Shown: positions 1-13,945, counted from the stretch's first letter. The stretch is 64,000 nucleotides of DNA from Mesostigma viride (GCA_009746045.1 RPFO01000167.1:1810011-1874010); one strand, 5' to 3'. Notes: a model not told the origin generated them from the sequence alone. Numbers and translations are program-made.

Positions 1-3000
1 CTTCCGTCATGTTCTCATGAACCCTTCCGTCATGTTCTCGTTCCGCCATGAACCCTTCCGTCATGTTCTCGTTCCGCCATGAACCCTTCCGTCATGTTCT
101 CATGAACCCTTCCGTCATGTTCTCGTTCCGCCATGAACCCTTCCGTCATGTTCTCGTTCCGCCATGAACCCTTCCGTCATGTTCTCGTTCCGCCATGAAC
201 CCTTCCGTCATGTTCTCGTTCCGCCATGAACCCTTCCGTCATGTTCTCGTTCCGCCATGAACCCTTCCGTCATGTTCTCGTTCCGCCATGAACCCTTCCG
301 TCATGTTCTCGTTCCGCCATGAACCCTTCCGTCATGTTCTCGTTCCGCCATGAACCCTTCCGTCATGTTCTCGTTCCGCCATGAACCCTTCCGTCATGTT
401 CTCGTTCCGCCATGAACCCTTCCGTCATGTTCTCGTTCCGCCATGAACCCTTCCGTCATGTTCTCGTTCCGCCATGAACCCTTCCGTCATGTTCTCGTTC
501 CGCCATGAACCCTTCCGTCATGTTCTCGTTCCGCCATGAACCCTTCCGTCATGTTCTCGTTCCGCCATGAACCCTTCCGTCATGTTCTCGTTCCGCCATG
601 AACCCTTCCGTCATGTTCTCGTTCCGCCATGAACCCTTCCGTCATGTTCTCGTTCCGCCATGAACCCTTCCGTCATGTTCTCGTTCCGCCATGAACCCTT
701 CCGTCATGTTCTCGTTCCGCCATGAACCCTTCCGTCATGTTCTCGTTCCGCCATGAACCCTTCCGTCATGTTCTCGTTCCGCCATGAACCCTTCCGTCAT
801 GTTCTCGTTCCGCCATGAACCCTTCCGTCATGTTCTCGTTCCGCCATGAACCCTTCCGTCATGTTCTCGTTCCGCCATGAACCCTTCCGTCATGTTCTCG
901 TTCCGCCATGAACCCTTCCGTCATGTTCTCGTTCCGCCATGAACCCTTCCGTCATGTTCTCGTTCCGCCATGAACCCTTCCGTCATGTTCTCGTTCCGCC
1001 ATGAACCCTTCCGTCATGTTCTCGTTCCGCCATGAACCCTTCCGTCATGTTCTCGTTCCGCCATGAACCCTTCCGTCATGTTCTCGTTCCGCCATGAACC
1101 CTTCCGTCATGTTCTCGTTCCGCCATGAACCCTTCCGTCATGTTCTCGTTCCGCCATGAACCCTTCCGTCATGTTCTCATGAACCCTTCCGTCATGTTCT
1201 CGTTCCGCCATGAACCCTTCCGTCATGTTCTCGTTCCGCCATGAACCCTTCCGTCATGTTCTCGTTCCGCCATGAACCCTTCCGTCATGTTCTCGTTCCG
1301 CCATGAACCCTTCCGTCATGTTCTCGTTCCGCCATGAACCCTTCCGTCATGTTCTCGTTCCGCCATGAACCCTTCCGTCATGTTCTCGTTCCGCCATGAA
1401 CCCTTCCGTCATGTTCTCGTTCCGCCATGAACCCTTCCGTCATGTTCTCGTTCCGCCATGAACCCTTCCGTCATGTTCTCGTTCCGCCATGAACCCTTCC
1501 GTCATGTTCTCGTTCCGCCATGAACCCTTCCGTCATGTTCTCGTTCCGCCATGAACCCTTCCGTCATGTTCTCGTTCCGCCATGAACCCTTCCGTCATGT
1601 TCTCGTTCCGCCATGAACCCTTCCGTCATGTTCTCGTTCCGCCATGAACCCTTCCGTCATGTTCTCGTTCCGCCATGAACCCTTCCGTCATGTTCTCGTT
1701 CCGCCATGAACCCTTCCGTCATGTTCTCGTTCCGCCATGAACCCTTCCGTCATGTTCTCGTTCCGCCATGAACCCTTCCGTCATGTTCTCATGAACCCTT
1801 CCGTCATGTTCTCGTTCCGCCATGAACCCTTCCGTCATGTTCTCGTTCCGCCATGAACCCTTCCGTCATGTTCTCGTTCCGCCATGAACCCTTCCGTCAT
1901 GTTCTCATGAACCCTTCCGTCATGTTCTCGTTCCGCCATGAACCCTTCCGTCATGTTCTCGTTCCGCCATGAACCCTTCCGTCATGTTCTCATGAACCCT
2001 TCCGTCATGTTCTCGTTCCGCCATGAACCCTTCCGTCATGTTCTCGTTCCGCCATGAACCCTTCCGTCATGTTCTCGTTCCGCCATGAACCCTTCCGTCA
2101 TGTTCTCGTTCCGCCATGAACCCTTCCGTCATGTTCTCGTTCCGCCATGAACCCTTCCGTCATGTTCTCGTTCCGCCATGAACCCTTCCGTCATGTTCTC
2201 GTTCCGCCATGAACCCTTCCGTCATGTTCTCGTTCCGCCATGAACCCTTCCGTCATGTTCTCGTTCCGCCATGAACCCTTCCGTCATGTTCTCGTTCCGC
2301 CATGAACCCTTCCGTCATGTTCTCGTTCCGCCATGAACCCTTCCGTCATGTTCTCGTTCCGCCATGAACCCTTCCGTCATGTTCTCATGAACCCTTCCGT
2401 CATGTTCTCGTTCCGCCATGAACCCTTCCGTCATGTTCTCGTTCCGCCATGAACCCTTCCGTCATGTTCTCGTTCCGCCATGAACCCTTCCGTCATGTTC
2501 TCGTTCCGCCATGAACCCTTCCGTCATGTTCTCGTTCCGCCATGAACCCTTCCGTCATGTTCTCGTTCCGCCATGAACCCTTCCGTCATGTTCTCGTTCC
2601 GCCATGAACCCTTCCGTCATGTTCTCGTTCCGCCATGAACCCTTCCGTCATGTTCTCGTTCCGCCATGAACCCTTCCGTCATGTTCTCATGAACCCTTCC
2701 GTCATGTTCTCGTTCCGCCATGAACCCTTCCGTCATGTTCTCGTTCCGCCATGAACCCTTCCGTCATGTTCTCGTTCCGCCATGAACCCTTCCGTCATGT
2801 TCTCGTTCCGCCATGAACCCTTCCGTCATGTTCTCGTTCCGCCATGAACCCTTCCGTCATGTTCTCGTTCCGCCATGAACCCTTCCGTCATGTTCTCGTT
2901 CCGCCATGAACCCTTCCGTCATGTTCTCGTTCCGCCATGAACCCTTCCGTCATGTTCTCGTTCCGCCATGAACCCTTCCGTCATGTTCTCGTTCCGCCAT

Positions 3001-6000
3001 GAACCCTTCCGTCATGTTCTCATGAACCCTTCCGTCATGTTCTCGTTCCGCCATGAACCCTTCCGTCATGTTCTCGTTCCGCCATGAACCCTTCCGTCAT
3101 GTTCTCGTTCCGCCATGAACCCTTCCGTCATGTTCTCGTTCCGCCATGAACCCTTCCGTCATGTTCTCGTTCCGCCATGAACCCTTCCGTCATGTTCTCG
3201 TTCCGCCATGAACCCTTCCGTCATGTTCTCGTTCCGCCATGAACCCTTCCGTCATGTTCTCGTTCCGCCATGAACCCTTCCGTCATGTTCTCGTTCCGCC
3301 ATGAACCCTTCCGTCATGTTCTCGTTCCGCCATGAACCCTTCCGTCATGTTCTCGTTCCGCCATGAACCCTTCCGTCATGTTCTCGTTCCGCCATGAACC
3401 CTTCCGTCATGTTCTCGTTCCGCCATGAACCCTTCCGTCATGTTCTCGTTCCGCCATGAACCCTTCCGTCATGTTCTCGTTCCGCCATGAACCCTTCCGT
3501 CATGTTCTCGTTCCGCCATGAACCCTTCCGTCATGTTCTCGTTCCGCCATGAACCCTTCCGTCATGTTCTCGTTCCGCCATGAACCCTTCCGTCATGTTC
3601 TCGTTCCGCCATGAACCCTTCCGTCATGTTCTCATGAACCCTTCCGTCATGTTCTCGTTCCGCCATGAACCCTTCCGTCATGTTCTCGTTCCGCCATGAA
3701 CCCTTCCGTCATGTTCTCGTTCCGCCATGAACCCTTCCGTCATGTTCTCGTTCCGCCATGAACCCTTCCGTCATGTTCTCGTTCCGCCATGAACCCTTCC
3801 GTCATGTTCTCGTTCCGCCATGAACCCTTCCGTCATGTTCTCGTTCCGCCATGAACCCTTCCGTCATGTTCTCGTTCCGCCATGAACCCTTCCGTCATGT
3901 TCTCGTTCCGCCATGAACCCTTCCGTCATGTTCTCGTTCCGCCATGAACCCTTCCGTCATGTTCTCGTTCCGCCATGAACCCTTCCGTCATGTTCTCGTT
4001 CCGCCATGAACCCTTCCGTCATGTTCTCGTTCCGCCATGAACCCTTCCGTCATGTTCTCGTTCCGCCATGAACCCTTCCGTCATGTTCTCGTTCCGCCAT
4101 GAACCCTTCCGTCATGTTCTCGTTCCGCCATGAACCCTTCCGTCATGTTCTCGTTCCGCCATGAACCCTTCCGTCATGTTCTCGTTCCGCCATGAACCCT
4201 TCCGTCATGTTCTCGTTCCGCCATGAACCCTTCCGTCATGTTCTCGTTCCGCCATGAACCCTTCCGTCATGTTCTCGTTCCGCCATGAACCCTTCCGTCA
4301 TGTTCTCGTTCCGCCATGAACCCTTCCGTCATGTTCTCATGAACCCTTCCGTCATGTTCTCGTTCCGCCATGAACCCTTCCGTCATGTTCTCGTTCCGCC
4401 ATGAACCCTTCCGTCATGTTCTCGTTCCGCCATGAACCCTTCCGTCATGTTCTCATGAACCCTTCCGTCATGTTCTCGTTCCGCCATGAACCCTTCCGTC
4501 ATGTTCTCGTTCCGCCATGAACCCTTCCGTCATGTTCTCGTTCCGCCATGAACCCTTCCGTCATGTTCTCATGAACCCTTCCGTCATGTTCTCGTTCCGC
4601 CATGAACCCTTCCGTCATGTTCTCGTTCCGCCATGAACCCTTCCGTCATGTTCTCGTTCCGCCATGAACCCTTCCGTCATGTTCTCGTTCCGCCATGAAC
4701 CCTTCCGTCATGTTCTCGTTCCGCCATGAACCCTTCCGTCATGTTCTCGTTCCGCCATGAACCCTTCCGTCATGTTCTCGTTCCGCCATGAACCCTTCCG
4801 TCATGTTCTCATGAACCCTTCCGTCATGTTCTCGTTCCGCCATGAACCCTTCCGTCATGTTCTCGTTCCGCCATGAACCCTTCCGTCATGTTCTCGTTCC
4901 GCCATGAACCCTTCCGTCATGTTCTCATGAACCCTTCCGTCATGTTCTCGTTCCGCCATGAACCCTTCCGTCATGTTCTCGTTCCGCCATGAACCCTTCC
5001 GTCATGTTCTCGTTCCGCCATGAACCCTTCCGTCATGTTCTCGTTCCGCCATGAACCCTTCCGTCATGTTCTCGTTCCGCCATGAACCCTTCCGTCATGT
5101 TCTCGTTCCGCCATGAACCCTTCCGTCATGTTCTCGTTCCGCCATGAACCCTTCCGTCATGTTCTCGTTCCGCCATGAACCCTTCCGTCATGTTCTCGTT
5201 CCGCCATGAACCCTTCCGTCATGTTCTCGTTCCGCCATGAACCCTTCCGTCATGTTCTCGTTCCGCCATGAACCCTTCCGTCATGTTCTCGTTCCGCCAT
5301 GAACCCTTCCGTCATGTTCTCGTTCCGCCATGAACCCTTCCGTCATGTTCTCGTTCCGCCATGAACCCTTCCGTCATGTTCTCGTTCCGCCATGAACCCT
5401 TCCGTCATGTTCTCGTTCCGCCATGAACCCTTCCGTCATGTTCTCGTTCCGCCATGAACCCTTCCGTCATGTTCTCGTTCCGCCATGAACCCTTCCGTCA
5501 TGTTCTCGTTCCGCCATGAACCCTTCCGTCATGTTCTCGTTCCGCCATGAACCCTTCCGTCATGTTCTCGTTCCGCCATGAACCCTTCCGTCATGTTCTC
5601 GTTCCGCCATGAACCCTTCCGTCATGTTCTCGTTCCGCCATGAACCCTTCCGTCATGTTCTCGTTCCGCCATGAACCCTTCCGTCATGTTCTCGTTCCGC
5701 CATGAACCCTTCCGTCATGTTCTCGTTCCGCCATGAACCCTTCCGTCATGTTCTCATGAACCCTTCCGTCATGTTCTCGTTCCGCCATGAACCCTTCCGT
5801 CATGTTCTCGTTCCGCCATGAACCCTTCCGTCATGTTCTCGTTCCGCCATGAACCCTTCCGTCATGTTCTCATGAACCCTTCCGTCATGTTCTCGTTCCG
5901 CCATGAACCCTTCCGTCATGTTCTCGTTCCGCCATGAACCCTTCCGTCATGTTCTCGTTCCGCCATGAACCCTTCCGTCATGTTCTCGTTCCGCCATGAA

Positions 6001-9000
6001 CCCTTCCGTCATGTTCTCGTTCCGCCATGAACCCTTCCGTCATGTTCTCGTTCCGCCATGAACCCTTCCGTCATGTTCTCGTTCCGCCATGAACCCTTCC
6101 GTCATGTTCTCGTTCCGCCATGAACCCTTCCGTCATGTTCTCGTTCCGCCATGAACCCTTCCGTCATGTTCTCGTTCCGCCATGAACCCTTCCGTCATGT
6201 TCTCGTTCCGCCATGAACCCTTCCGTCATGTTCTCGTTCCGCCATGAACCCTTCCGTCATGTTCTCGTTCCGCCATGAACCCTTCCGTCATGTTCTCGTT
6301 CCGCCATGAACCCTTCCGTCATGTTCTCGTTCCGCCATGAACCCTTCCGTCATGTTCTCGTTCCGCCATGAACCCTTCCGTCATGTTCTCGTTCCGCCAT
6401 GAACCCTTCCGTCATGTTCTCGTTCCGCCATGAACCCTTCCGTCATGTTCTCGTTCCGCCATGAACCCTTCCGTCATGTTCTCGTTCCGCCATGAACCCT
6501 TCCGTCATGTTCTCGTTCCGCCATGAACCCTTCCGTCATGTTCTCGTTCCGCCATGAACCCTTCCGTCATGTTCTCGTTCCGCCATGAACCCTTCCGTCA
6601 TGTTCTCGTTCCGCCATGAACCCTTCCGTCATGTTCTCGTTCCGTCATGAACCCTTCCGTCATGTTCTCGTTCCGCCATGAACCCTTCCGTCATGTTCTC
6701 GTTCCGCCATGAACCCTTCCGTCATGTTCTCGTTCCGCCATGAACCCTTCCGTCATGTTCTCGTTCCGCCATGAACCCTTCCGTCATGTTCTCGTTCCGC
6801 CATGAACCCTTCCGTCATGTTCTCGTTCCGCCATGAACCCTTCCGTCATGTTCTCGTTCCGCCATGAACCCTTCCGTCATGTTCTCGTTCCGCCATGAAC
6901 CCTTCCGTCATGTTCTCGTTCCGCCATGAACCCTTCCGTCATGTTCTCGTTCCGCCATGAACCCTTCCGTCATGTTCTCGTTCCGCCATGAACCCTTCCG
7001 TCATGTTCTCGTTCCGCCATGAACCCTTCCGTCATGTTCTCGTTCCGCCATGAACCCTTCCGTCATGTTCTCGTTCCGCCATGAACCCTTCCGTCATGTT
7101 CTCGTTCCGCCATGAACCCTTCCGTCATGTTCTCGTTCCGCCATGAACCCTTCCGTCATGTTCTCGTTCCGTCATGAACCCTTCCGTCATGTTCTCGTTC
7201 CGCCATGAACCCTTCCGTCATGTTCTCGTTCCGTCATGAACCCTTCCGTCATGTTCTCGTTCCGCCATGAACCCTTCCGTCATGTTCTCGTTCCGCCATG
7301 AACCCTTCCGTCATGTTCTCGTTCCGTCATGAACCCTTCCGTCATGTTCTCGTTCCGCCATGAACCCTTCCGTCATGTTCTCGTTCCGCCATGAACCCTT
7401 CCGTCATGTTCTCATGAACCCTTCCGTCATGTTCTCGTTCCGCCATGAACCCTTCCGTCATGTTCTCGTTCCGCCATGAACCCTTCCGTCATGTTCTCGT
7501 TCCGCCATGAACCCTTCCGTCATGTTCTCGTTCCGTCATGAACCCTTCCGTCATGTTCTCGTTCCGTCATGAACCCTTCCGTCATGTTCTCGTTCCGTCA
7601 TGAACCCTTCCGTCATGTTCTCGTTCCGCCATGAACCCTTCCGTCATGTTCTCGTTCCGCCATGAACCCTTCCGTCATGTTCTCGTTCCGCCATGAACCC
7701 TTCCGTCATGTTCTCGTTCCGCCATGAACCCTTCCGTCATGTTCTCGTTCCGCCATGAACCCTTCCGTCATGTTCTCGTTCCGTCATGAACCCTTCCGTC
7801 ATGTTCTCGTTCCGCCATGAACCCTTCCGTCATGTTCTCATGAACCCTTCCGTCATGTTCTCGTTCCGCCATGAACCCTTCCGTCATGTTCTCGTTCCGC
7901 CATGAACCCTTCCGTCATGTTCTCGTTCCGCCATGAACCCTTCCGTCATGTTCTCGTTCCGCCATGAACCCTTCCGTCATGTTCTCGTTCCGCCATGAAC
8001 CCTTCCGTCATGTTCTCATGAACCCTTCCGTCATGTTCTCGTTCCGCCATGAACCCTTCCGTCATGTTCTCGTTCCGCCATGAACCCTTCCGTCATGTTC
8101 TCGTTCCGCCATGAACCCTTCCGTCATGTTCTCGTTCCGCCATGAACCCTTCCGTCATGTTCTCGTTCCGCCATGAACCCTTCCGTCATGTTCTCGTTCC
8201 GCCATGAACCCTTCCGTCATGTTCTCGTTCCGCCATGAACCCTTCCGTCATGTTCTCGTTCCGTCATGAACCCTTCCGTCATGTTCTCGTTCCGCCACGA
8301 ACCCTTCCGTCATGTTCTCATGAACCCTTCCGTCATGTTCTCGTTCCGCCATGAACCCTTCCGTCATGTTCTCATGAACCCTTCCGTCGTGTTCTCGTTC
8401 CGTCATGAACCCTTCCGTCATGTTCTCATGAACCCTTCCGTCATGTTCTCATGAACCCTTCCGTCATGTTCTCGTTCCGCCATGAACCCTTCCGTCATGT
8501 TCTCGTTCCGCCACGAACCCTTCCGTCATGTTCTCGTTCCGCCATGAACCCTTCCGTCATGTTCTCGTTCCGTCACGAACCCTTCCGTCATGTTCTCGTT
8601 CCGCCACGAACCCTTCCGTCATGTTCTCATGAACCCTTCCGTCATGTTCTCGTTCCGCCACGAACCCTTCCGTCATGTTCTCGTTCCGCCACGAACCCTT
8701 CCGTCATGTTCTCATGAACCCTTCCGTCATGTTCTCGTTCCGCCGTGAACCCTTCCGTCATGTTCTCATGAACCCTTCCGTCATGTTCTCATGAACCCTT
8801 CCGTCATGTTCTCGTTCCGCCATGAACCCTTCCGTCATGTTCTCGTTCCGCCATGAACCCTTCCGTCATGTTCTCATTCCGTCATGAACCCTTCCGTCGT
8901 GTTCTCATGAACCCTTCCGTCATGTTCTCGTTCCGCCATGAACCCTTCCGTCATGTTCTCGTTCCGTCATGAACCCTTCCGTCGTGTTCTCGTTCCGCCA

Positions 9001-12000
9001 CGAACCCTTCCGTCATGTTCTCATGAACCCTTCCGTCATGTTCTCGTTCCGCCATGAACCCTTCCGTCATGTTCTCGTTCCGCCATGAACCCTTCCGTCA
9101 TGTTCTCGTTCCGCCATGAACCCTTCCGTCATGTTCTCGTTCCGCCATGAACCCTTCCGTCATGTTCTCGTTCCGCCATGAACCCTTCCGTCATGTTCTC
9201 GTTCCGTCATGAACCCTTCCGTCATGTTCTCGTTCCGCCATGAACCCTTCCGTCATGTTCTCGTTCCGCCATGAACCCTTCCGTCATGTTCTCGTTCCGC
9301 CATGAACCCTTCCGTCATGTTCTCGTTCCGCCATGAACCCTTCCGTCATGTTCTCGTTCCGCCATGAACCCTTCCGTCATGTTCTCGTTCCGCCATGAAC
9401 CCTTCCGTCATGTTCTCGTTCCGCCATGAACCCTTCCGTCATGTTCTCGTTCCGCCATGAACCCTTCCGTCATGTTCTCATGAACCCTTCCGTCATGTTC
9501 TCGTTCCGCCATGAACCCTTCCGTCATGTTCTCGTTTCGCCATGAACCCTTCCGTCATGTTCTCGTTCCGCCATGAACCCTTCCGTCATGTTCTCATGAA
9601 CCCTTCCGTCATGTTCTCGTTCCGCCATGAACCCTTCCGTCGTGTTCTCATGAACCCTTCCGTCATGTTCTCGTTCCGCCATGAACCCTTCCGTCATGTT
9701 CTCGTTCCGCCATGAACCCTTCCGTCATGTTCTCGTTCCGTCATGAACCCTTCCGTCATGTTCTCATGAACCCTTCCGTCGTGTTCTCGTTCCGTCATGA
9801 ACCCTTCCGTCATGTTCTCATGAACCCTTCCGTCGTGTTCTCGTTCCGCCACGAACCCTTCCGTCATGTTCTCGTTCCGCCATGAACCCTTCCGTCATGT
9901 TCTCGTTCCGCCATGAACCCTTCCGTCATGTTCTCGTTCCGTCATGAACCCTTCCGTCATGTTCTCGTTCCGCCATGAACCCTTCCGTCATGTTCTCGTT
10001 CCGCCATGAACCCTTCCGTCATGTTCTCGTTCCGTCATGAACCCTTCCGTCATGTTCTCGTTCCGCCATGAACCCTTCCGTCGTGTTCTCGTTCCGCCAT
10101 GAACCCTTCCGTCATGTTCTCATGAACCCTTCCGTCGTGTTCTCGTTCCGCCATGAACCCTTCCGTCATGTTCTCGTTCCGTCATGAACCCTTCCGTCAT
10201 GTTCTCACGAACCCTTCCGTCATGTTCTCGTTCCGTCATGAACCCTTCCGTCATGTTCTCGTTCCGTCATGAACCCTTCCGTCATGTTCTCGTTCCGCCA
10301 TGAACCCTTCCGTCATGTTCTCATGAACCCTTCCGTCATGTTCTCGTTCCGCCATGAACCCTTCCGTCATGTTCTCGTTCCGCCACGAACCCTTCCGTCA
10401 TGTTCTCGTTCCGCCATGAACCCTTCCGTCATGTTCTCGTTCCGCCATGAACCCTTCCGTCATGTTCTCGTTCCGTCATGAACCCTTCCGTCATGTTCTC
10501 GTTCCGCCATGAACCCTTCCGTCATGTTCTCGTTCCGCCATGAACCCTTCCGTCATGTTCTCGTTCCGCCATGAACCCTTCCGTCATGTTCTCATGAACC
10601 CTTCCGTCATGTTCTCGTTCCGCCACGAACCCTTCCGTCATGTTCTCGTTCCGTCATGAACCCTTCCGTCATGTTCTCGTTCCGCCATGAACCCTTCCGT
10701 CATGTTCTCGTTCCGCCGTGAACCCTTCCGTCATGTTCTCGTTCCGCCATGAACCCTTCCGTCATGTTCTCATGAACCCTTCCGTCATGTTCTCGTTCCG
10801 CCACGAACCCTTCCGTCATGTTCTCGTTCCGCCATGAACCCTTCCGTCATGTTCTCGTTCCGCCATGAACCCTTCCGTCATGTTCTCATGAACCCTTCCG
10901 TCATGTTCTCGTTCCGCCATGAACCCTTCCGTCATGTTCTCGTTCCGCCATGAACCCTTCCGTCATGTTCTCGTTCCGCCATGAACCCTTCCGTCATGTT
11001 CTCGTGAACCCTTCCGTCATGTTCTCGTTCCGCCATGAACCCTTCCGTCATGTTCTCGTTCCGCCATGAACCCTTCCGTCATGTTCTCGTTCCGCCATGA
11101 ACCCTTCCGTCATGTTCTCGTTCCGCCATGAACCCTTCCGTCATGTTCTCGTTCCGTCATGAACCCTTCCGTCATGTTCTCGTTCCGCCATGAACCCTTC
11201 CGTCATGTTCTCGTTCCGCCATGAACCCTTCCGTCATGTTCTCGTTCCGCCATGAACCCTTCCGTCATGTTCTCGTTCCGCCATGAACCCTTCCGTCATG
11301 TTCTCGTTCCGCCATGAACCCTTCCGTCATGTTCTCGTTCCGCCATGAACCCTTCCGTCATGTTCTCGTTCCGCCATGAACCCTTCCGTCATGTTCTCGT
11401 TCCGCCATGAACCCTTCCGTCGTGTTCTCGTTCCGCCATGAACCCTTCCGTCATGTTCTCGTTCCGCCATGAACCCTTCCGTCATGTTCTCGTTCCGCCA
11501 TGAACCCTTCCGTCATGTTCTCATGAACCCTTCCGTCATGTTCTCACGAACCCTTCCGTCATGTTCTCGTTCCGTCATGAACCCTTCCGTCATGTTCTCG
11601 TTCCGCCATGAACCCTTCCGTCATGTTCTCGTTCCGCCATGAACCCTTCCGTCATGTTCTCGTTCCGCCATGAACCCTTCCGTCGTGTTCTCGTTCCGCC
11701 ATGAACCCTTCCGTCATGTTCTCGTTCCGCCATGAACCCTTCCGTCATGTTCTCGTTCCGTCATGAACCCTTCCGTCATGTTCTCGTTCCGCCATGAACC
11801 CTTCCGTCATGTTCTCGTTCCGCCATGAACCCTTCCGTCATGTTCTCGTTCCGTCACGAACCCTTCCGTCACGTTCTCGTTCCGCCGTGAACCCTTCCGT
11901 CATGTTCTCGTTCCGCCACGAACCCTTCCGTCATGTTCTCGTTCCGCCATGAACCCTTCCGTCATGTTCTCGTTCCGCCACGAACCCTTCCGTCATGTTC

Positions 12001-12255
12001 TCGTTCCGTCACGAACCCTTCCGTCATGTTCTCGTTCCGCCATGAACCCTTCCGTCGTGTTCTCGTTCCGCCATGAACCCTTCCGTCATGTTCTCGTTCC
12101 GCCATGAACCCTTCCGTCGTGTTCTCGTTCCGCCATGAACCCTTCCGTCATGTTCTCGTGAACCCTTCCGTCATGTTCTCGTTCCGCCACAAACCCTTCC
12201 GTCATGTTCTCGTTCCGCCATGAACCCTTCCGTCATGTTCTCGTTCCGCCATGAA
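1..12255. repeat. Minisatellite array of 31-bp and 23-bp units
   Basis: About 400 head-to-tail units fill the first 12.25 kb and continue past the left edge. The main unit is 31 bp and is itself a dimer: ATGAACCCTTCCGTC (15) followed by ATGTTCTCGTTCCGCC (16), two halves that share ATG....TTCCGYC. A shorter 23-bp unit lacking the final 8 bp (GTTCCGCC) is scattered through the array. Units are almost identical over the first 6.6 kb. From about 6.64 kb onward, and strongly after 8.2 kb, substitutions appear (CGTCATG for CGCCATG, CACGAA, GTCGTG), as expected for an array homogenised internally and decaying at its edge. Since 31 is not a multiple of 3, frames close quickly, and the short ORFs inside are not genes. 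Confidence 0.97.
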
Positions 12256-12410
12256 GACAAAGTTCAATCTATTCTTGCACCAAGATGTTAGTGCATGATA
12301 TTTCCTGCTAGTAATGCACGGCACCCTGATTGCACGCCGAGCCTGTTGCTGCTCGACCTGGCCCACGCGTTGCTCCTGGCCCACAGGCTACAGGCTACTA
12401 CCGTTAGCAG

Positions 12411-12801
12411 TTCCTTAACCCCGTTCATCGATGCGGTTTCTGAATGCAAACACCCCCTTTGGTCGCAGAACCTGGCGCTGCGCCCCCTTAAGTACAACGC
12501 GGGCGACCACCGCGCCGTCCCCTTTGACGACCACAAGATGATCATGGAGGCCAACGCGCTGGACGCACAGCTGTACAACCACAGCCTGATGCTGTTCGCG
12601 CAGCGCTACCACGCGGTCACGGGGAAGCAGCTGCCGCCGTACCCGCACAAATCCGCCGAGGTGGCCGCTTACTCACCTTACAACGTGACCGTCACCACCG
12701 CGAATGATAGCGGCACCAAGGATACCAGCAAATCTGATACCAGCAAAGGCGTTGTGCGTAATGTATTCCAGTTGTGGTTGTCGCGTCGCAGAAAACCATA
12801 A
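12411..12801 (+). CDS. Possible last exon of a broken or partial gene, unknown (sulfotransferase-like C-terminus is a guess)
   Basis: The frame is open from 12295 to the stop at 12799-12801. A plausible splice acceptor (CCGTTAGCAG) lies at 12401-12410. From there the peptide has host-like, GC3-rich codon use and a globular look: HPLWSQNLALRPLKYNAGDH at roughly residues 13-32 of the exon, then NALDAQLYNHSLMLFAQRYH. The NxLDxxLYxxxxxLFxxR pattern resembles the C-terminal helix of some glycan sulfotransferases, but I cannot confirm the family. The last 35 residues (TTANDSGTKDTSK...) look low-complexity. No upstream exon is visible, because the minisatellite starts 156 bp upstream. Either the array sits in an intron or it destroyed the 5' part. 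Confidence 0.38.
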
Positions 12802-13500
12802 GCTGCCGCATGATTGGTGCGTGTATACTAGCACCCTGAGTAATAGTTTTTCATTTTGGCATACCATTAGCTCTGTGCGGGGGCACCTGTTTGTGCTGCG
12901 TCTCTTTTATATTGCGATTAGCACCGGCCAAGTAAAGATGATGTTGTGGTGTGCTATATCAGTTTCGCTTGTCAGGTTTCCCTGGAACTGACGGTTTTAT
13001 CTATAGCTGTCAGTTTTCTTTTTTGCCATGCAGTTTTGTCAGCGCGCAACGAAGGTCCTCACCGTGGCCTGATTCGGCAGATGCACGGTGGATGGAACCT
13101 CACGGTGGGATTAACTGTGTCACTAAGTGTCACTAGAACCCCGCACTGAGTAACCAGGCAGTACATAGTCACGATGTACTGCCCGAGGCCACAGCAACCT
13201 GGGACATGGATAGGAGGTTGTGTGCTTGACATCCATGCACTCTTTGCCCAGGCGCATGTTACTGATACAGAGTTGCGTACATCCTGCAGTTGTCTCACTT
13301 AATAAATTCCTGCAGGGACGGTTATTCTGATCAGACGGTTATGCCCGAGCATTGAAGTAGCAGCTCAAAGTAAGTAAGTACTTGTACACGTGTCATGCGC
13401 ATAGGCATGCCACGGAGTAAGTACTATGCTGATCTCTTTTGAAAAATAATTACACGAAGTCGAGATCACACACAGATCTCGAATGATTTATCTAGTACCA
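12802..13500. other. Gene-free spacer
   Basis: I see no convincing coding region, RNA gene or tandem array. The right part (13340-13500: repeated TAAGTAAGTA, then a CATGCGCAWAGGCATGCCAC motif) is shared with 32525-32620, so it belongs to a dispersed repeat that borders the tRNA-related element. Confidence 0.5.
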
Positions 13501-13740
13501 AATCCGAAAGGCTTGCATCACTCCCCGGAAAGGAGAACTTTTGCGGATGACTGTAGGTGTAAGTTGGCGATGCCCTAGGATCCGGAGACGTCCGTCCTAT
13601 AGTCAGCGAAAGTTGGTGCGAGAGGTCCCCAGTTCGATTCCGGTCGGATTCATTTGCAGATCGTGTTTTCCGCGTTTTCCGCGGACCGGCACTGAACGCA
13701 AATGGTTTTCACCTTTGCGGCGTGCCAAATCAGAATAATT
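13501..13740 (+). repeat. tRNA-related dispersed repeat (SINE-like), copy 1
   Basis: The segment 13590-13737 is about 85-90% identical to the reverse complement of 34356-34492. Both contain CCCCAGTTCGATTCCGG, which matches the RNA polymerase III B-box / T-loop pattern (GTTCGANTCC). No complete tRNA cloverleaf can be drawn: the T stem is mismatched and the anticodon arm is not recognisable. I read it as a decayed tRNA-derived SINE, not a tRNA gene. A third related copy lies at 45690-45934. Confidence 0.5.
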
Positions 13741-13784
13741 ACACGAAAGTCAAAACAAACAGACGAAGATCGTCTGCATCATGC

Positions 13785-13945
13785 CCTAACCCTGTAGTAC
13801 TAGATTTCCTTGTTAATGGTGGGAGAGTGATCGCAGCAATGGTGCTCACCACTAGACACTCCCGGCCAGTAAGGCTCGAAACACACGCCCTGATCAAGCA
13901 AGATGTTTCCGGCCCCACCGTGAAGGTCATCTAGTCGCTCTTAGC
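13785..13945 (-). repeat. Dispersed repeat 'Y', copy 1
   Basis: The reverse complement matches 17795-17935 and 34672-34830 over about 150 bp, for example the shared GGCGTGTGTTTCGAGCC region and TGGTGAGCACCATTGCTGCG. No open frame is conserved between copies, so it appears non-coding. Confidence 0.6.

Noticed and set aside
1-12255. CRISPR array or coding repeat
   Set aside because: Units are directly contiguous with no variable spacers, and the 31-bp unit shifts frame at every repeat.
13610-13660. tRNA gene
   Set aside because: Only the T-loop/B-box portion is recognisable; stems do not pair and no anticodon arm is found, so it is called a tRNA-related repeat.
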